DNA of 64,000 nucleotides, taken from contig OV121086.1 of assembly GCA_921293015.1 (NCBI GenBank), forward strand, positions 35,401,194-35,465,193. Reading direction: 5' to 3'. Shown piece after piece: positions 25,301-40,300 of the stretch (position 1 is the stretch's first letter; every line of letters starts with the position of its first letter). The notes beneath the pieces were generated by a model, which saw only the letters and a list, made by a program, of their open reading frames with translations, searched no databases and was not told where the DNA came from. The stretch is from Phorcus lineatus. Lineage: Eukaryota; Mollusca; Gastropoda; Trochida; Trochidae. Position numbers and translations under genes: made by a program.

Positions 25301-28300
25301 TTAACAAGGATTTTTCGAGTTGACCAATATGGTCATAGATATCTTATTGAAGAGACTTTCTTGGTCTCATGGATATACATCATTTTTATTTTTGGTTGCT
25401 TTTTAGCTCATCAGGTCTGAAAGACCCGATGGGCTTATGGCATGGCATGGCGTCCGGCGTCCGTCCATCCGTCCGTCCATCCGTCCGTCCATCCGTAAAC
25501 TTTTCACTTTTTCGACTTCTTCTGCAGAACCAATGACTCTAGAGAGCTGAAATTTTATGTGCATACTCCTTGGCAAATGGGGATTCTAAATTGTAGATTT
25601 CGTGACCCCATGACCCCAAATGGGGTCACAAGGGTCAAAACCTTAAAAATCTATTTTAATCTTCTTCTCCAGTTCCAAAAGGTCCAGAGAGCTGAAAAGT
25701 TGTGTGTAGACTCCTTGGGCACTGGAGATTCTAAATTGTAGGTTTGGTGACCCTGTGACCCCAAATGGGGTCACAGGGGTCAAAACCTAAAAAACCTTAT
25801 TTCATCTTTTTCCCTAGTTCCAAAAGGTCTAGAGAGCTGAAAAGGTGTGTGTAGACTCCTTGGCCAACGGGGATTCTAAATTGTAGGTTTGGTGACCCCA
25901 TGACACCAAATGGGGTCGCAGGGGTCAAAACCTTAAAAACCTAATTTCATCTTTTTCCCTAGTTCAAAAAGGTCTAGAGAGCTGAAAAATTGTGTGAAGA
26001 CTCCTTGGACACTGGGATTCTAAATTGTAGGTTTGGTGACCCCATGACCCCAAATGGGGTCACAGGGGTCAAAACCTAAAAAACCTTATTTCATCTTTTT
26101 CCCTAGTTCCAAAAGGTCTAGAGAGCTGAAAAGGTGTGTGTAGACTCCTTGGCCAACGGGGATTCTAACTTGTAGGTGTGGTGACCACTTGACCCCAAAT
26201 GGGGTCACAGGGGTCAAAACCTGAAAAACCTATTTTCATCTTCTTCTCCAGTTCGAAAAGGTCTAGAGAGCTGAAAAGGTGTGTGTAGACTCCTTGGCCA
26301 ACGGGGATTCTAAATTGTAGGTTTGGTGACCCCATGACCCCAAATGGGGTCACAGGGGTCAAAACCTAAAAAACCTAATTTCATCTTTTTCCCTAGTTCC
26401 AAAAGGTCTAGAGAGCTGAAAAGGTGTGTGTAGACTCCTTGGCCAACGGGGATTCTAACTTGTAGGTGTGGTGACCACTTGACCCCAAATGGGGTCACAG
26501 GGGTCAAAACCTTAAAATCCTACTTTCATCTTCTTCTCCAGTTCCAAAAGGTCTTGATAGCTTAATAGTTGTGTGTAGACTTCTTTGCCAATGGGGATTC
26601 TAAATTGTAGATTTTGTGACCCCATGACCCCAAATGAGGTCAGAGGGGTCAAAACATGAAAAACCTATTTTCATCTTCTTCTCCAGTTCCAAAAGGTCCA
26701 GAGAGCTGAATAGTTGTGTGTAGACGCCTTGGGCACTGGAGATTCTAAATTGTAGGTTTCGTAACCCCATGACCCCAAATGGGGTCACAGGGGTCAAAAC
26801 CTAAAAAACCTAATTTCATCTTTTTCCCTAGTTCCAAAAGGTCTAGAGAGCTGAAAAATTGTGTGAAGACTCCTTGGACACTGGGGATTCTAAATTATAG
26901 GTTTGGCGACCACTTGACCCCAAATGGGGTCACAGGGGTCAAAACCTTAAAATCCTACTTTCATCTTCTTCTACAGTTCCAAAAGGTCTTGATAGCTTAA
27001 TAGTTGTGTGTAGACTCCTTGGACAATGGGGATTCTGAATTGTAGGTTTGGTGACCCCTTGACCCCAAATGGGCAATGGGCCTTTTTTATTTGATTGTGA
27101 ATAACATTTAACAAAGTTACCCATCTCGGACGTTGGGACAGGCTATCTTTCCTACACTGCCCATGACCCCATGGTCTAAACCCAAACACCTATTTCTATC
27201 AAAAGTCTGATGAGCTACAGAGCCCATGGCTCTATTTTTTTGTAATACCAAAGGTTTGTTATATTGTAAACCTAACAAGTTACTGTGTTGTCTTACGTGT
27301 AAAAAGATTGCAGGTAGATCATAATAAGCAAAACAGTGTTTGAAAACACTTTTCTGAATTTGTTTCTGAAGAATGTATCCAGAGTCAAGTTATATTCAAA
27401 ATGTATCTTTACCAAAATTATCAAATAATGACACTACTATTGTTTTTACTTTAGATGCATTTGTTTTGCTTTATTCGACATTAATAAAGATATAAAAAGT
27501 AGTTATTAACCTTTGCCGAACTATGTTATATTAGCTTAGTTATGAATACATTATTAATACAAGATAGCACAGATCTAGAATACATATGAAAACAAAAACA
27601 AACGACATTCTTTCATTTACAGATTTGCCGATCGACTGTGATTTTGAGGTGGACCTGTGTAACTTTGAAGTACAAATGAACGATTCAATGTTTGGTCCGA
27701 TGGAATGGGAGTCGGGGAAGCCTAGAACGAAAACATGGTTCGGAATGGTTGACACTCTAAGATACGGACCATCACAAGATCATACCACAGGAAACAGAAA
27801 CGGTGAAAAAAACTTCTTTTCGAATATGCACAAGTTGATTAAAATCGACCGTCTTCAGAGGAATAAAAGTAGGGCATTCGAACTCGCTGTAATAGGGATT
27901 TTTCTCTCTACGACGGACGCCGCAAATGGCGTTAAACAATAACTCACTCACCCTACGACGGTCAGACCGTTGTGGAGAGGAAAGCACCTGGTAGGTGCCG
28001 TTTGAATCTCGCGATAGTCAATATTTAACAACTTATTCCTCGGAACACGGTCGATTTTAATCAGACTGTAGGAGTTGGGATGCTTTCCGATCATTGTTGA
28101 ACGAGTTTTCAAATTGTTATTCCACGGAAAAGCGTCGAACTCATCATATTGTATTCTCAAAATAAAGAAGTAAAGATAACAGAAGGAAAACGAATAAATA
28201 CATAGATATTAATAATGAAAAGGAGAAGAGAAAGAAGTAGAAATTGATATGGTTTATTCTCCAAATTGAAGCCAAAATACAAAAATAACTTGATAACAAT

Positions 28301-31300
28301 ACCGATATACTGTTGTGGTCAAACCAATATTATTCCACCACATCGATGAGGATATATCGATGCATGACTGCCTGAATTATTCCTTTTGTAACCGTTTTCA
28401 AATAAGGAAACTCGATTGAATCCCATGTGTAAGTTAACGATCCAATGTAACCAGACGACCGTTGGCCAAATTGCATTTCTTAAATATATCATAGACAATT
28501 TATTGATGATGAAATAATTTGATATAAACATAATCATTGTTGTTGGTGATAATAAGCATACAAAAACTAGAGAAAATATTAATACTAGTGTCTAGATAAC
28601 TAGCACGGTGCAACAGTTGAGCTTTGTCAGAGTATTAACATCCTCGGTCACCCAGGGCCAAACCATCCGATACTCTTTATAACCACTGGTCATTTTCATC
28701 AGGAAAATCAATTCTCAAACTGCCTGCGCTTGAGTCTTGATATGAAGGGTATGAAACCAATGAATCGGGTTAAAACGAGATGTAGAAATACGTGTTTGGT
28801 ATACATGTTATTGCTGATTTTTAAGCAATCCCTTTGCTCAAAAGCTTTATTTCTAAAAATTGGAATGGAACCTTACCTTCTGAATAGATGTGGATATGTA
28901 TGCGTGTGCCAAGAGCTGGAATTTCAAGCAGATTTCCTCAACGAAAGACTAAAGCGTCTTGTAATAAATCGATTGAGCGGCTCGCAGTCCAATCCACGTC
29001 GAATTTCTAATCGGCTGTAATCAGAGGCGGGTAATTTGAGTACAGATTTTCCCGAAGAAAAGACCCAAGGGTGATAAAGTGAAAAGCATCGGAACATTCG
29101 GACCTAAGTAACCGATAATAAATCGAGCCATATGTACATTAACTCTCTAGACTCAATGGGAATTCAATTGTTTTTAAGAATATAATCTTTTCAATGGCCA
29201 CTATGATCATAGTCCCCATTCCCGTCGTTTTATAAACCTACAAAAAGTTTCAACTTGCAAAAGTATTTGCTTAACGAGAAGAAATCGCTAAATAATTTTC
29301 AGACTTTTCGAAATTAAACTTCGAGAGAATAAGATGTGTGGGTATTAAGGGTTTGCCTCTTATGATAAAAGTTTACCATTATTCAACGACACTGTACAAG
29401 GATCTTGTACCAATAATAAAAGCTATCACGGACAGTTCATTTTTTGAGAAAGTGAAAATGCGTTTTAAATGACTAGGATCCTCCAGGATCAAAAGATTAA
29501 CACTTTGAACTTAAAATTGACAAAAAAGACTGATGACGTTGACTGGAGCCTCGAGACGTTAGGTGTTGACCATTGGCTCTGAACACGTGGTCTCTGGTCC
29601 CGGCCGGTCTCCATAAGCGTATATACAATAATTGATTATCCGTTTATGATCAAGATCCTACTCCAATTTAAATCAATTTTTAGGCCACATGGTCAATATT
29701 TCTGCGAAACTAATAACCAGGATATATGTAGCTGGTTCAGTTCTCTTATGATCCATAGCAACTGACGATCGCTTAAATAAATCAAGATTTTCTGTTTTCA
29801 GGTCATTTTGCTTACGCTCAGAAATCATACGCTAGTAACTCAGCGACCGGTCTGGTGAGTCCACGACAGCTTGATCAACTTTGCTATGCAAGTTTCTGGT
29901 ACTACATGAATGTGACTTCTCTAAAGACGCTCTCCTTCCACATCCGCAAAGTGGGATACGATTTCTTGCTCTGGAACGCTACAGGGGACCAGGGCAAGAG
30001 GTGGAATTATGTTGAAGTCGACATTGAAGATATGACAGAATACGGCAGCTACGATGTAAGTATACTACTGAATACTTCTAATACGTTGGACGCTATGACC
30101 TGGAATACGGTTTTTATTTCGCGATGTTTTTCAAAGGATAGGCTATAGAAGATATTGAAAATAATTCCAAATATTGCAAAACATTTGCAGATTTCTAGTT
30201 ATCGTTAACTGCTTTATTTATCCATAAACTACCCAGGGTTAGTACAGTAATAGATGATATATCATTACATAAACATTGCCATGTATTTTAATACACAAAT
30301 AATGAACAATGAAAACTTTCTTAGTTCCCTGTTTTCTTTGTAAACATCAGTAATTTGAAAGATACAAGATATATTTTTGTTTATTTAGTAATTGTGGAGG
30401 AACGGTTTTTTGTCTCAAGTCATTGAAGTATTTAAGTATAATCGTGAACAATTGATCAGGTCAATGTTTATGTAACTTAGATTACGGGTTGAAGTATGGT
30501 TTGACCATGGTTATCAATTATTCAAAATGAAGACAACAGCATTTACCTGTCATGGGCAGCATAATGAAATGGTTTCAATTCAACCACTTTAAGTTTGCAA
30601 TTGTGTTTGATTTTTTTACTCTCTGATCAAGGAGGTTATGTGTCCCGCCGAATGACTGGTCTATTCACGCAATGTCAACCAGACGTCGTCTGGAATTTCG
30701 CTCTCTAAAATCTTTGTAATATAGAACTTCCTTATGTTCGTATATCCAATGAAAAACGTTTGCCATCCTGTCTCATGGTATAACTTTTACTAAATTAAAG
30801 TGAAAGGATGTCAGCTTATATTCACGAAAAAACAACTGTGTCTTTTCACTTTTTATAGAATTTCCATGGTATGTATCATTATATTATCTGCACGATAGAA
30901 TGGTGAACTCCCTCTCCCTTTTGATGGGCGAACAGACACCCTAAATTCAAAATTCCATTAGGTAGTCGACGGATTCGTGCCATGAGGAAACATATTAACA
31001 AACCTAGAGCCATTGACTTTGTATTTATAGATTAACGTACACTACTTTGTAAGAATCCTATTTTATTACCTACGAGGGCAATTATATAGGGTTGATATTT
31101 TTCATACGATGGCCTAGGACAAAATATCACTATTTTATTGTGACGTCACGTCATAAACAATGCTTTGACGTCACAGTTCGCCAATGCGTTACGATCCAAA
31201 TGTTATAAAGAGAGACAATTGAGTGACTGGTCTTGTACTTTTAATTAGGAAAACTAACTAAAACACCGACTGTATTGATTCAGCATAAACCACAATTCAA

Positions 31301-34300
31301 TTATCTAATAAGGTGGGCATTGCTAATAATGTAACATGAGGTAAATTATATTGAATGCATTTGACAAGTTAAAATAGTTTTTGATAGAAATAGACTAGAT
31401 TAAATGTTTTATTGCCTATGCTTCGAGGTTGATTGTGATGATTTCCTTTGATTTCGCGACTTCAGTACTATGTTAACGACACTCGTGCCTAAATATCAGT
31501 ATATCCCTCGCTTTCGCTAGGGAAATACTAATATTTAAGCACTCGTGTCGTAAACATAGTATGACACAGACACTCATATAAAATCCTCTATATATGTTAT
31601 TCTTTTGCAGCTTGTCTGGTGGGCAACGGAGCCAGGTGACAAATACTGGTCTGTAGGGTACGCCCTTGACGATATCAAGACCTATCGGTGTGGTACGTGA
31701 AATAATCTTATAAAAGGCCATCCTGCTAAATCAGTGTATATGAATCCGCTCTCTTTCCTTCCTAATACCCTGATCTCTTTCAAGCCAAACCCCTCTTATC
31801 GCTAGCTATCTAAACAGACAAATGGGTCATGTCAGAAAAGGATGCCCTTGAACTTTCCCCTTTCATGATTTAAAAAGAACCCGGCCCGCTTAAATATTAA
31901 TTGCTACCCATGGCGTTTAGCCTCGTTTCTGACTGTATTTAATCCAAATAACCCAAACTGGAGCAATACGGCAATAAGGTACAAACAATGACAGTGTAGC
32001 AGTGATCTGATTTCAATATGACTGCATATACACGTACAAAAGTGTCACATGCATTGGACTTCAATCGAACAAAGTAAATTTCCCATTACAATAATGCACA
32101 ATCCTGCAAAAAGGAGGATATATTTAGCCACTTTATGGTAGCGGTGGTTACAGTAACTTCGCATCTGTCTCTTACTATAGCGTCTTCAATAAAGTTAGAA
32201 TTATGTAAATGACTTCGTGATCTTAAGCAAAACAATTCTTCTTCCGATTTATTAATTGAAATACGACTGGTTTGTTTAAAGTCTTAGATATTTGAATCTA
32301 TCATTATCATTCGTCACCTGTATATACTTTAGATATTTGAATCTATCATTATCAAATTTTAGATCTCATATATACATCTGGTCATATTCATACTCTCTTC
32401 TAAAAAGAAACGCGAAAGTCATTCTTCACATAACCACAAACATATTTCACTATTTTCTTTGGAATAAATGAATGTCTGATAACAATATTGTATAGTGCAT
32501 CAAAGGTCGCTACCCAAATATGTTCAGTTTGGTTATGAAAGCCGTTTTTGAATGCCACTTTTGACGGGCCGCTTAAATCTATCTGGCCACTAACCATGAA
32601 TGCATGACTGGTCACACGCCCTTTTTGTGACGTCAAAAAAAGAATCATTGCCGCGTTATCTATACATCTATCGTAACAATGTCACAGAAAAACCCCCAAT
32701 AATTAACGATTTTCAGAGAATGTTTTCCACTCAGTTAGATAAATCATTTGACGATGTAACATTATTAAGCGTTTGGTGTAAAAGAGATATTCACATCAAT
32801 GGTAATTAAACAATTATTTGAGGCGGTATTTCAGTTGAAATAATGATGCGCCACTCTGTACAGTCTGTTTATTACGTCACACCAGCGCGAATTTTATGGC
32901 CCCTAGCCCAGGTGGGTATTTCACAGCCGATAATTACGCTGTCTTAATGAAAGGCTAATTAAAGGTGTTTATTGGACAAATTAACAAAAATCAAGCCCAG
33001 TTCTTATTTTGTTGAAAAAGCTTTGAACGAAAACCGAGAAGTGATAAAGTCCAGGTTAGCGGTAGTTTAACCTCGAAGGCAATATATCATATAAAAATTA
33101 GGGGTGATAATAAAAAGTGAAAATTCACTTGTCATAAGATAATTAATAATAAGAGTTATTTAACACGACTGCATCTTTGGTTGTGCTTTTCCCCTCAGGT
33201 TTTTATGTAGTTTTTGTTATTCATGGTTTATGACACCTTGTGTCGTTTTTTAATTTGGCCCTTTAGTATAATGAAAATTATATTGCCATTTTTAAATTAA
33301 GGGTTTGAAATAATAATCAACGATATATACGAATCAATAAGAATCAAAGCAATTATCTCTTGATGATGGACCAACTAACATTCTTTTCCAACATGAAATT
33401 ATGAACAAATGCATTCGCGATTCAGTCACTGTCAGAAAACGGTATCGAAAGTGATGACCAAGTAAATAGCTTCTTGTGAAGGTTAGCGTCGTCGCTTCAG
33501 GTGCATTCGTTGCACCCATCTTGGTCAATCCATCAGTCTCTTTCTGCTTGATATAATCTTCCTATGGTTTTCTGTGCAGTTGAAGTGATTGTCTGAATGG
33601 AGTTATTCGACACATCCTGCATATTCTTCACTTTATTTGATGCATCAGTTTCACGCTTTATGACATTAGCCCGAAAGCGGATCGTCAAAATACAACCATC
33701 GTTCGTAAAGCACATGACGGTTGTAGTGGGGAAATCATTTCTGTCATGTGTTTACAATTTGCACGTTTTCTTTTTAATATTATTAGAGATTTTGTAAACG
33801 TTTTGTGGTTTAAACTACCAGAATTGTATTAAGTGCATTGCATTTTTTTATTTCAGAATGTGATAGTTTTCCATGTCTAAATGGGGGTCAGTGCTTTAAT
33901 GCATTCGAGAACTACACGTGCCTTTGTCCACAATATTGGGATGGTCACAATTGTGAGATCGACACAAATCCTTGCAGTACTGACCCATGTATGGTAGGTA
34001 ATTAACTAGATTTGAGATTAATGTTTTTAAGAGACATGACATTGTTTGGCTTTGATAAGAACCTATATAGCTATATCGTAATCGTATCATTTTCAAAACA
34101 TTCTAAAAGTGTCCTTTTTATATTCTCAGTTCTCAGAAGCATAAATCACTCTTTCAATAACATTGACTCTACTAGTTTTTAAAAAAAATCAATCACTATA
34201 TCAAATCCTAACTGTCCTGACGACTGCTCTAAAAAAATGGAAAATGACTCGTTACTGAGTGACGCGATTTTCGACCAAAATCATGACATTTTACCTACAT

Positions 34301-37300
34301 ATTGTCACTGTAAGAGAACGGGGGCGCCCCATTTGTCAGACACCTCACTTGTCAAACACTTAATTTAACAGATTTACAGAGGCTGTTTACCCATAAAGAA
34401 AATGGAACCTTCCATCAAATACCCCACTTGTTAGACAGCAGGGCCAAAAATGACAGAAGTGGATCCTTCCTGGAGTTGACCCCAACCCATACCCCACTTT
34501 TTGTTGCCATGGACTAGTCCATTGTAACAATAGGTGAGCGCTTGGTCTACTCCAACTCCTTTGTCTGACAACTGAGCCGTCTGACTATTGGGGCGTCTGA
34601 ATATTGGGGTATCACCAAGAGAACGATAAGTTTTTAGTTAAAGATTTTCGTCAACAGTTGGTACTTCTCGTTTGATGACACCAGTCAAAAGCAAGCGTGA
34701 CTCACAAGTCAAGTCCCTCAGGAAATTATTCATTTGAGAATGCACGAGAAGGAGTGGTTTTCATGAAACAAATCATGAATGACTTCACAAAGCTAGATAT
34801 TGATACTATCGTACATTTGTTACATATTTTGTACATTTTACAACAAGATTATTCAATTTAAAGGCGTTCACTCATCAAATATGGGATACTTTAAATTGGT
34901 TTAGATGTATGTTATTGTAATAAAAAATGTCAAAGTTTCTTTTATTCTAAATAATGTGTTGTTTAAGAAAGATTTCCCTCCTAATGTTTATCAGTTCATC
35001 AAACTGACAATAAACAAGTCGAATTCTTGATTTATGATCGAAAACCGGACAATTGCACCTGCCAATGACTTTTACGTAAATTTGTAGACTTATCTACAGA
35101 AAAGACACATATGGGTTGTAGTGTAAAGCAGCACATTAACAAATAAACAAAAAATCTGGAGGCAAAATTTCGACGTGCGATTGACAGGTTTTACTCCGCA
35201 TTGCACGCTTTTTATGATCTCCATCTGTTCTCAAGGCTTTTTCTTTCAATTAAGAGCACAGGAATCATCCTGATAAACTAAATTCATATTTCTGTAACCC
35301 CTGCTAAGCGGAGTGTGTAAATCGTTGAGTGAATAATAGTAACATTGCATGTAAGAGTCTTGGCTTACACACTTTCAAATGTTTATCTCATATTTGAGAC
35401 CATTCTCTCCAAATAGAGGTAGCTCCGCTATAAAGTACTATATAAACTCTGTTCTAATGCGAGCGTTTATCGGTCTGAAAATGTAAAAAAAAGTCTAATT
35501 GGATGCAAAATAAGTTGTGCAATCAGCGATGCCGTTTCAAAAGTAATCACTCAAAACGCCTCAGCAAATTTCGTATGCTTATCGGAAAGCTTAACGCTAT
35601 TCGAATGTGAACTTTGCAATTTTGAGTCTTGTTTACCGATACATGTTCGACTTATTTAGCGACTGCATCATTGTATTGGCCTGTTTGACAACAAAGATGT
35701 TATCCACGCATGTCGCGATTTCATTGGCTGAAATATTCCAAGGTATAATTTGCCGCCAGTGGAACCGGCCAAAACCCGGAAAAAAGCTCTTATTAGAACA
35801 GAGGTTGCATAGTAAGTAAAGACGGAGCTACCTATGTGGGGAGAGAATTATTTTAGACGTCTTAGAACTTTTCTTGAAGCGTATTGTTATGATCGGTATT
35901 TGCTGCATTGTCCCTCGCATGGCTATTTCTATCACTTGATAAATAAAACTTTGCTACCAAAAAGTCAAAAATTCGTTTTTTACGAGTAGCGCCTTCTTCA
36001 GCGTAAATTTACAACTCTCATATGAATTGTTATCGTCCGACTATCGAGATCCATCAAGGACAAGGTTGGGAAACGCGGCAAGGCTTTTGTTAGCAAGTCA
36101 TTTGGGCTGGCGCAAGTGTAGGCTTTGCGTGGCAATTTACATAGGCTGTCGCTCAACACATTTGAGGCCATTTATAGAACTCAGCAAATGCATAAAATCC
36201 TTTTTTAACGGTGATGAATAACTTTACAACAACCACAGAAAGTTAATACAGAAAACGTGTGAATTAAGAAGCGTCAAACCAGTCTCGGCTTACAAAAGGT
36301 CTTACAGGCAAAGATGAGACAAGTGTTTTCCAATAGGTTAGGAAATAGGTTCTTTTGTTTCCAAAGGTTATATTAGGCTAAAAAAAATCATCGTCGGGTA
36401 TTATATACGCTTTGCCATTTTAACTTAACAGTATGTTTCAAGTATTGTACAATAACGCTCCAAAAAAACCTCCTATAGTAAACTATTGTGATGGACTAGC
36501 TTTTAGCATACGACTTGGTTTTTTTGTGTTCAAGTCTTGAAATATTCACCAAGTATTTCTTGTGATATCCTGCTGTATAGCATATTTTATCGAGAAAGCT
36601 CCGTAAATTCCTTATATCGCTATGTATAACCAACTAATTAAGTGATTAAACAGGAGCAGTATTTGGAAAATACCGTTGAGTTTTGATAACTAGCTATCAG
36701 CTATACGAGATGTTTGCCGTGATATATATCAGTCTATTAAAGGAGTTATGCGGACAACCATACGCTGATTATGTAAAGGGCACTGCAAGAAAACAATCAA
36801 AGACATTCCTCAATTTTCTTTCAGAATTTAGCATCCTGCAATCCAAACAAAGACGACTACACGTGCAACTGCTGGCCTGGATGGACTGGCAAAAACTGCG
36901 ATGTCAATGTCGACGACTGCGCCAATTCGCCATGCCAACGCGGTGGCACATGCATCGACGAGCTTAACGATTTTACCTGCACGTGCCCTGCGGGATATGA
37001 AGGGAAAACGTGCGACACGGAAATCGACGAGTGTGAGTCAAGTCCATGTCAAAATATGGCCACGTGCACCGACGGGTTGGCATCCTATAGTTGTAGTTGC
37101 CGCCCCGGTTTCACGGGTCAACAGTGCGAACACAACATTGACGAATGCGCTTCAGATCCTTGCCAACACGATGGATACTGCTTAAATCTGATCAACATGT
37201 ATTTCTGCATATGCTACCCAGAATATGCTGGATATAACTGTGAAATAAGTAAGTAATATGAGATGTTTTTGGTAGGCGCCGGCTTTTCCGTGAAGTGACT

Positions 37301-40300
37301 TTCTTATATTATAAATTTAATATTGTTTATATATTTCGTTGTAGATTGTAGAAAATGACACTTTATTATGACATGACACATATGATGTACATCGTTGAAG
37401 AAGCAACAGAGAGACCAATTTAAACTAAGACATTGATTAACTGCCTTGGGAACACGGCGATAGCCCGATATTACTTCATACAGCTGGTATAACACATCAT
37501 TATCATTCTGCTGTTGGTAATCAATTCATGTACACACAACAGTACGACAGTAGCAGTTTTGTAGTTATTGACATCTAATCAAAAGTTTTATCAAATTTAG
37601 AATACTTATGTTTCAAATACGTATTTCAAACATGTTTTAAATTTGAGGTATGGTAATCTGTACAAATCAAGACCAAAATTGTGCTGCATTACGCTAGAAG
37701 CAAAATTAAGATCTTCATTAAATGACATTGTTTCGTTATTTTGCAGCTCTCCTAAACTTTCTAAAATATTGAATGTTTTCAAATCTAATGCATTTATTGT
37801 TTCTCGTGGGTTTATCTAAGAAAATGAAAATATCGAGGTCGTCGAGTATGAAATTTTGGCAAAGTAGGTGCCTCAGTGACATGAAACCCTGAAATTGACT
37901 GAAATTGTCCTTGTTTGTAAGCTGTTCTTATACAGTAACGCTCACATCATATGTACATGTCTATGTTTTTTTACTTCCAGGGAAGGAGATGGATTGTGAT
38001 TTTGAAGTTGATTTCTGCGGCTACACAGTAACCACGGATGATACGGACGTCGATGGCAACAACGAAACATTGGTGTGGACGGATGGATTTGTATCTGAAC
38101 CTGGCTTTTTCGGAAACTCCAGAATCATTTTCCAGGGACCACGAGTTGACCATACAACAGGAGAGACTGATGGTAGGAAGAACATTATTTTAGGTTACCT
38201 ACAACATTGACTAACTTTTAGCATCCAAGTATTCAAGGATAATGTATAATGATCTGTATATGAAGATCGGTGTTTTCATTTTGAATCTGTTTCTTATTGA
38301 TATTTTTCTTTGTTCTTACAGTTTGCTCTAACTCTTTAACCTATGGCAACAAATTAAAAAGAAAACTAAAAAACTTTAACTTTGAGCATAGTAGTGGATC
38401 ATGTAGCCAAAAATACTTTTTTTAAAAATACAAAAATACCCTGATTATGAAATATTTGTTTTGGATATTAACTACATTGGAACATGTGTTATTTCTTATG
38501 GAAAGATTGGCAGAGGAACCGTTTACAACATATGTAGAACTTTACATCAGTAATAGTGTTTATTCAAGTCTTTTCGGAACGACATCTTTGCATTGATGAT
38601 AGTTCAGGATTCCAGTATATCCTCTTTCAAAAAGGGCCTATAAGTCCTTTTTCTTGCCGAACGAAAGTTTGTAAGTAATCCAGTTGTATTTCTCTAAAGT
38701 TTCAAGTTAAAACACCTACCTACCAAAGTTGATTTTTAAAAACATGACATAGCTATACCATCTACATAATTATGAAGACAAAATAAGGCGGTATCGGTTT
38801 ACGCCGTCCAAAATAAACCACAAATATGCTTTTGACAATTTTGAGGCATTATGATGAATTATGCCTACACTGGGTCTCCATCTACATTGTAAAATCTATA
38901 AATGATTGTCTTTCAATGAGTGTAAACAACTTATGTCTTGCTTCAGGAAAGGCTGCCTACGTCCAAGAGGGTGAAAGCGAGAACGCCACAACGACAATGA
39001 TGTCACCAATACTTGAAGGTCGCCTATGTTACCTCGAGTTCTTCTACCACATGGGCAGCAGTGACCTCAACGACCTGGATGTTTTCATTATTAAGGACGG
39101 AAAAGAGAACCACCTGTTCAATGCTCATGGGTATCAGGGATTTGAGTGGCAGCGGGCAATGCTTGACATAGAAGAATACACCGAAACCGGACAATACCAG
39201 GTGCGTGTATCATTATGTCTCCTCCCGAAGGGTCGGGAGACATATTAGTTTTGGCTTAGTTCCCGTCCGCGTCAGCGTCCGTGTTGGCGTTCCCATTCGT
39301 TGCCGGAGCATAACTCAGAAATTACTTGACGAATCTTCACCAAATTTGGTACACACCCTCTTCGTATCATGTAGATGTGCCTTTTGGGGGTTTCAACTTC
39401 TTTATCAATTCTATATTTTCTTATTCTTAAATTGAATCATAAGTAGTTAATATTTTGTCAAGCATGACAAACTGCGGAGATGTTAATTAACCAAAACTTA
39501 AAGTTTATGTTATTTTATAGAAAAATTATCAAATTTTATTTGAGTTTAGAAAAACTGTTAGGAATTTTTTAAAAATTATGCTGAAATGGTGTTTCGGGGA
39601 GACATCTGTTTTTACGAGTAAAAACACTTTCTACTTTTATATCTGGGCCTATATTTTTCAAGCTCTCTTGCTATTATGAAAGTCGTAAAATGTTGTTTCT
39701 GTATGGGTCTTGCAACTTTATTTGCATTGAGGGAACATAGAAAATCAGGACCAAGGAAATTCAGTTCCACTCCACTACAGATGAATATAGCGAATTTGTG
39801 GCTCATGTTTTTCTTGCCACCAAAAGAGAATTTGCCATTTTTATCTCATTTTCTGGATATATCTACGTTACGTATGGTCATTGGAAAGGTTGTTGTATAC
39901 TATCATACATCAATTAATAACTGGTAGAAATATCAGATAAATCAAATGTAAAATTGATGAAAATCTGAAAGTTTTCAGAAGAGTTTTGACGTTATTTACA
40001 GCTTGCGTTCAGAGTAGATGAACCGAAGCACAACGGCGGAAACACCCTAAAGGCCGGCTATGTTATCGATGATATAAAAGGTTTCAATTGCGGTAAGTTG
40101 AAGAGTAAGGGAATCGTTCAGTGGGACTTTTAACCAAAAAAACAAAAGAACTTCACCATTTAATCATGAGAACTATTTATACATGATTATATATAAAACT
40201 GGTGAAACTGATAAAATAGTGCTATTTTGTGATTGCTTAAAATATGGCTAATTCATAAAGAATAGTGCGCTGTCATGTAGTGGAAGCCATGGATGTGGAA

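Larger units (their letters stand above)
25108..27622 (+). other. intron 4, filled by a tandem-repeat element
   Basis: Phase 1 intron. About 1.8 kb of its 2.5 kb is the element at 25405-27233. The remainder is AT-rich. Confidence 0.75.
33994..36824 (+). other. intron 8 (2.8 kb)
   Basis: Phase 0, splitting EGF2. Contains an inverted-repeat element (34327-34605), a diverged family C fragment (35020-35110) and a repeat shared with intron 14 (36040-36135). Confidence 0.65.

Noticed and set aside
26165..26797. Repeated 65-codon minus-strand frames beginning MTPVTPFGV
   Set aside because: They arise from the 145-bp repeat. The period is not a multiple of three and the frames break between units.
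27860..28030. tRNA or SINE with polymerase III boxes
   Set aside because: Only loose B-box words are present and no A box or cloverleaf could be built; described as part of a MITE instead.
33994..33997. Alternative exon 8 donor four bases downstream
   Set aside because: It would shift the frame and break the EGF2 cysteine spacing that the first donor preserves.
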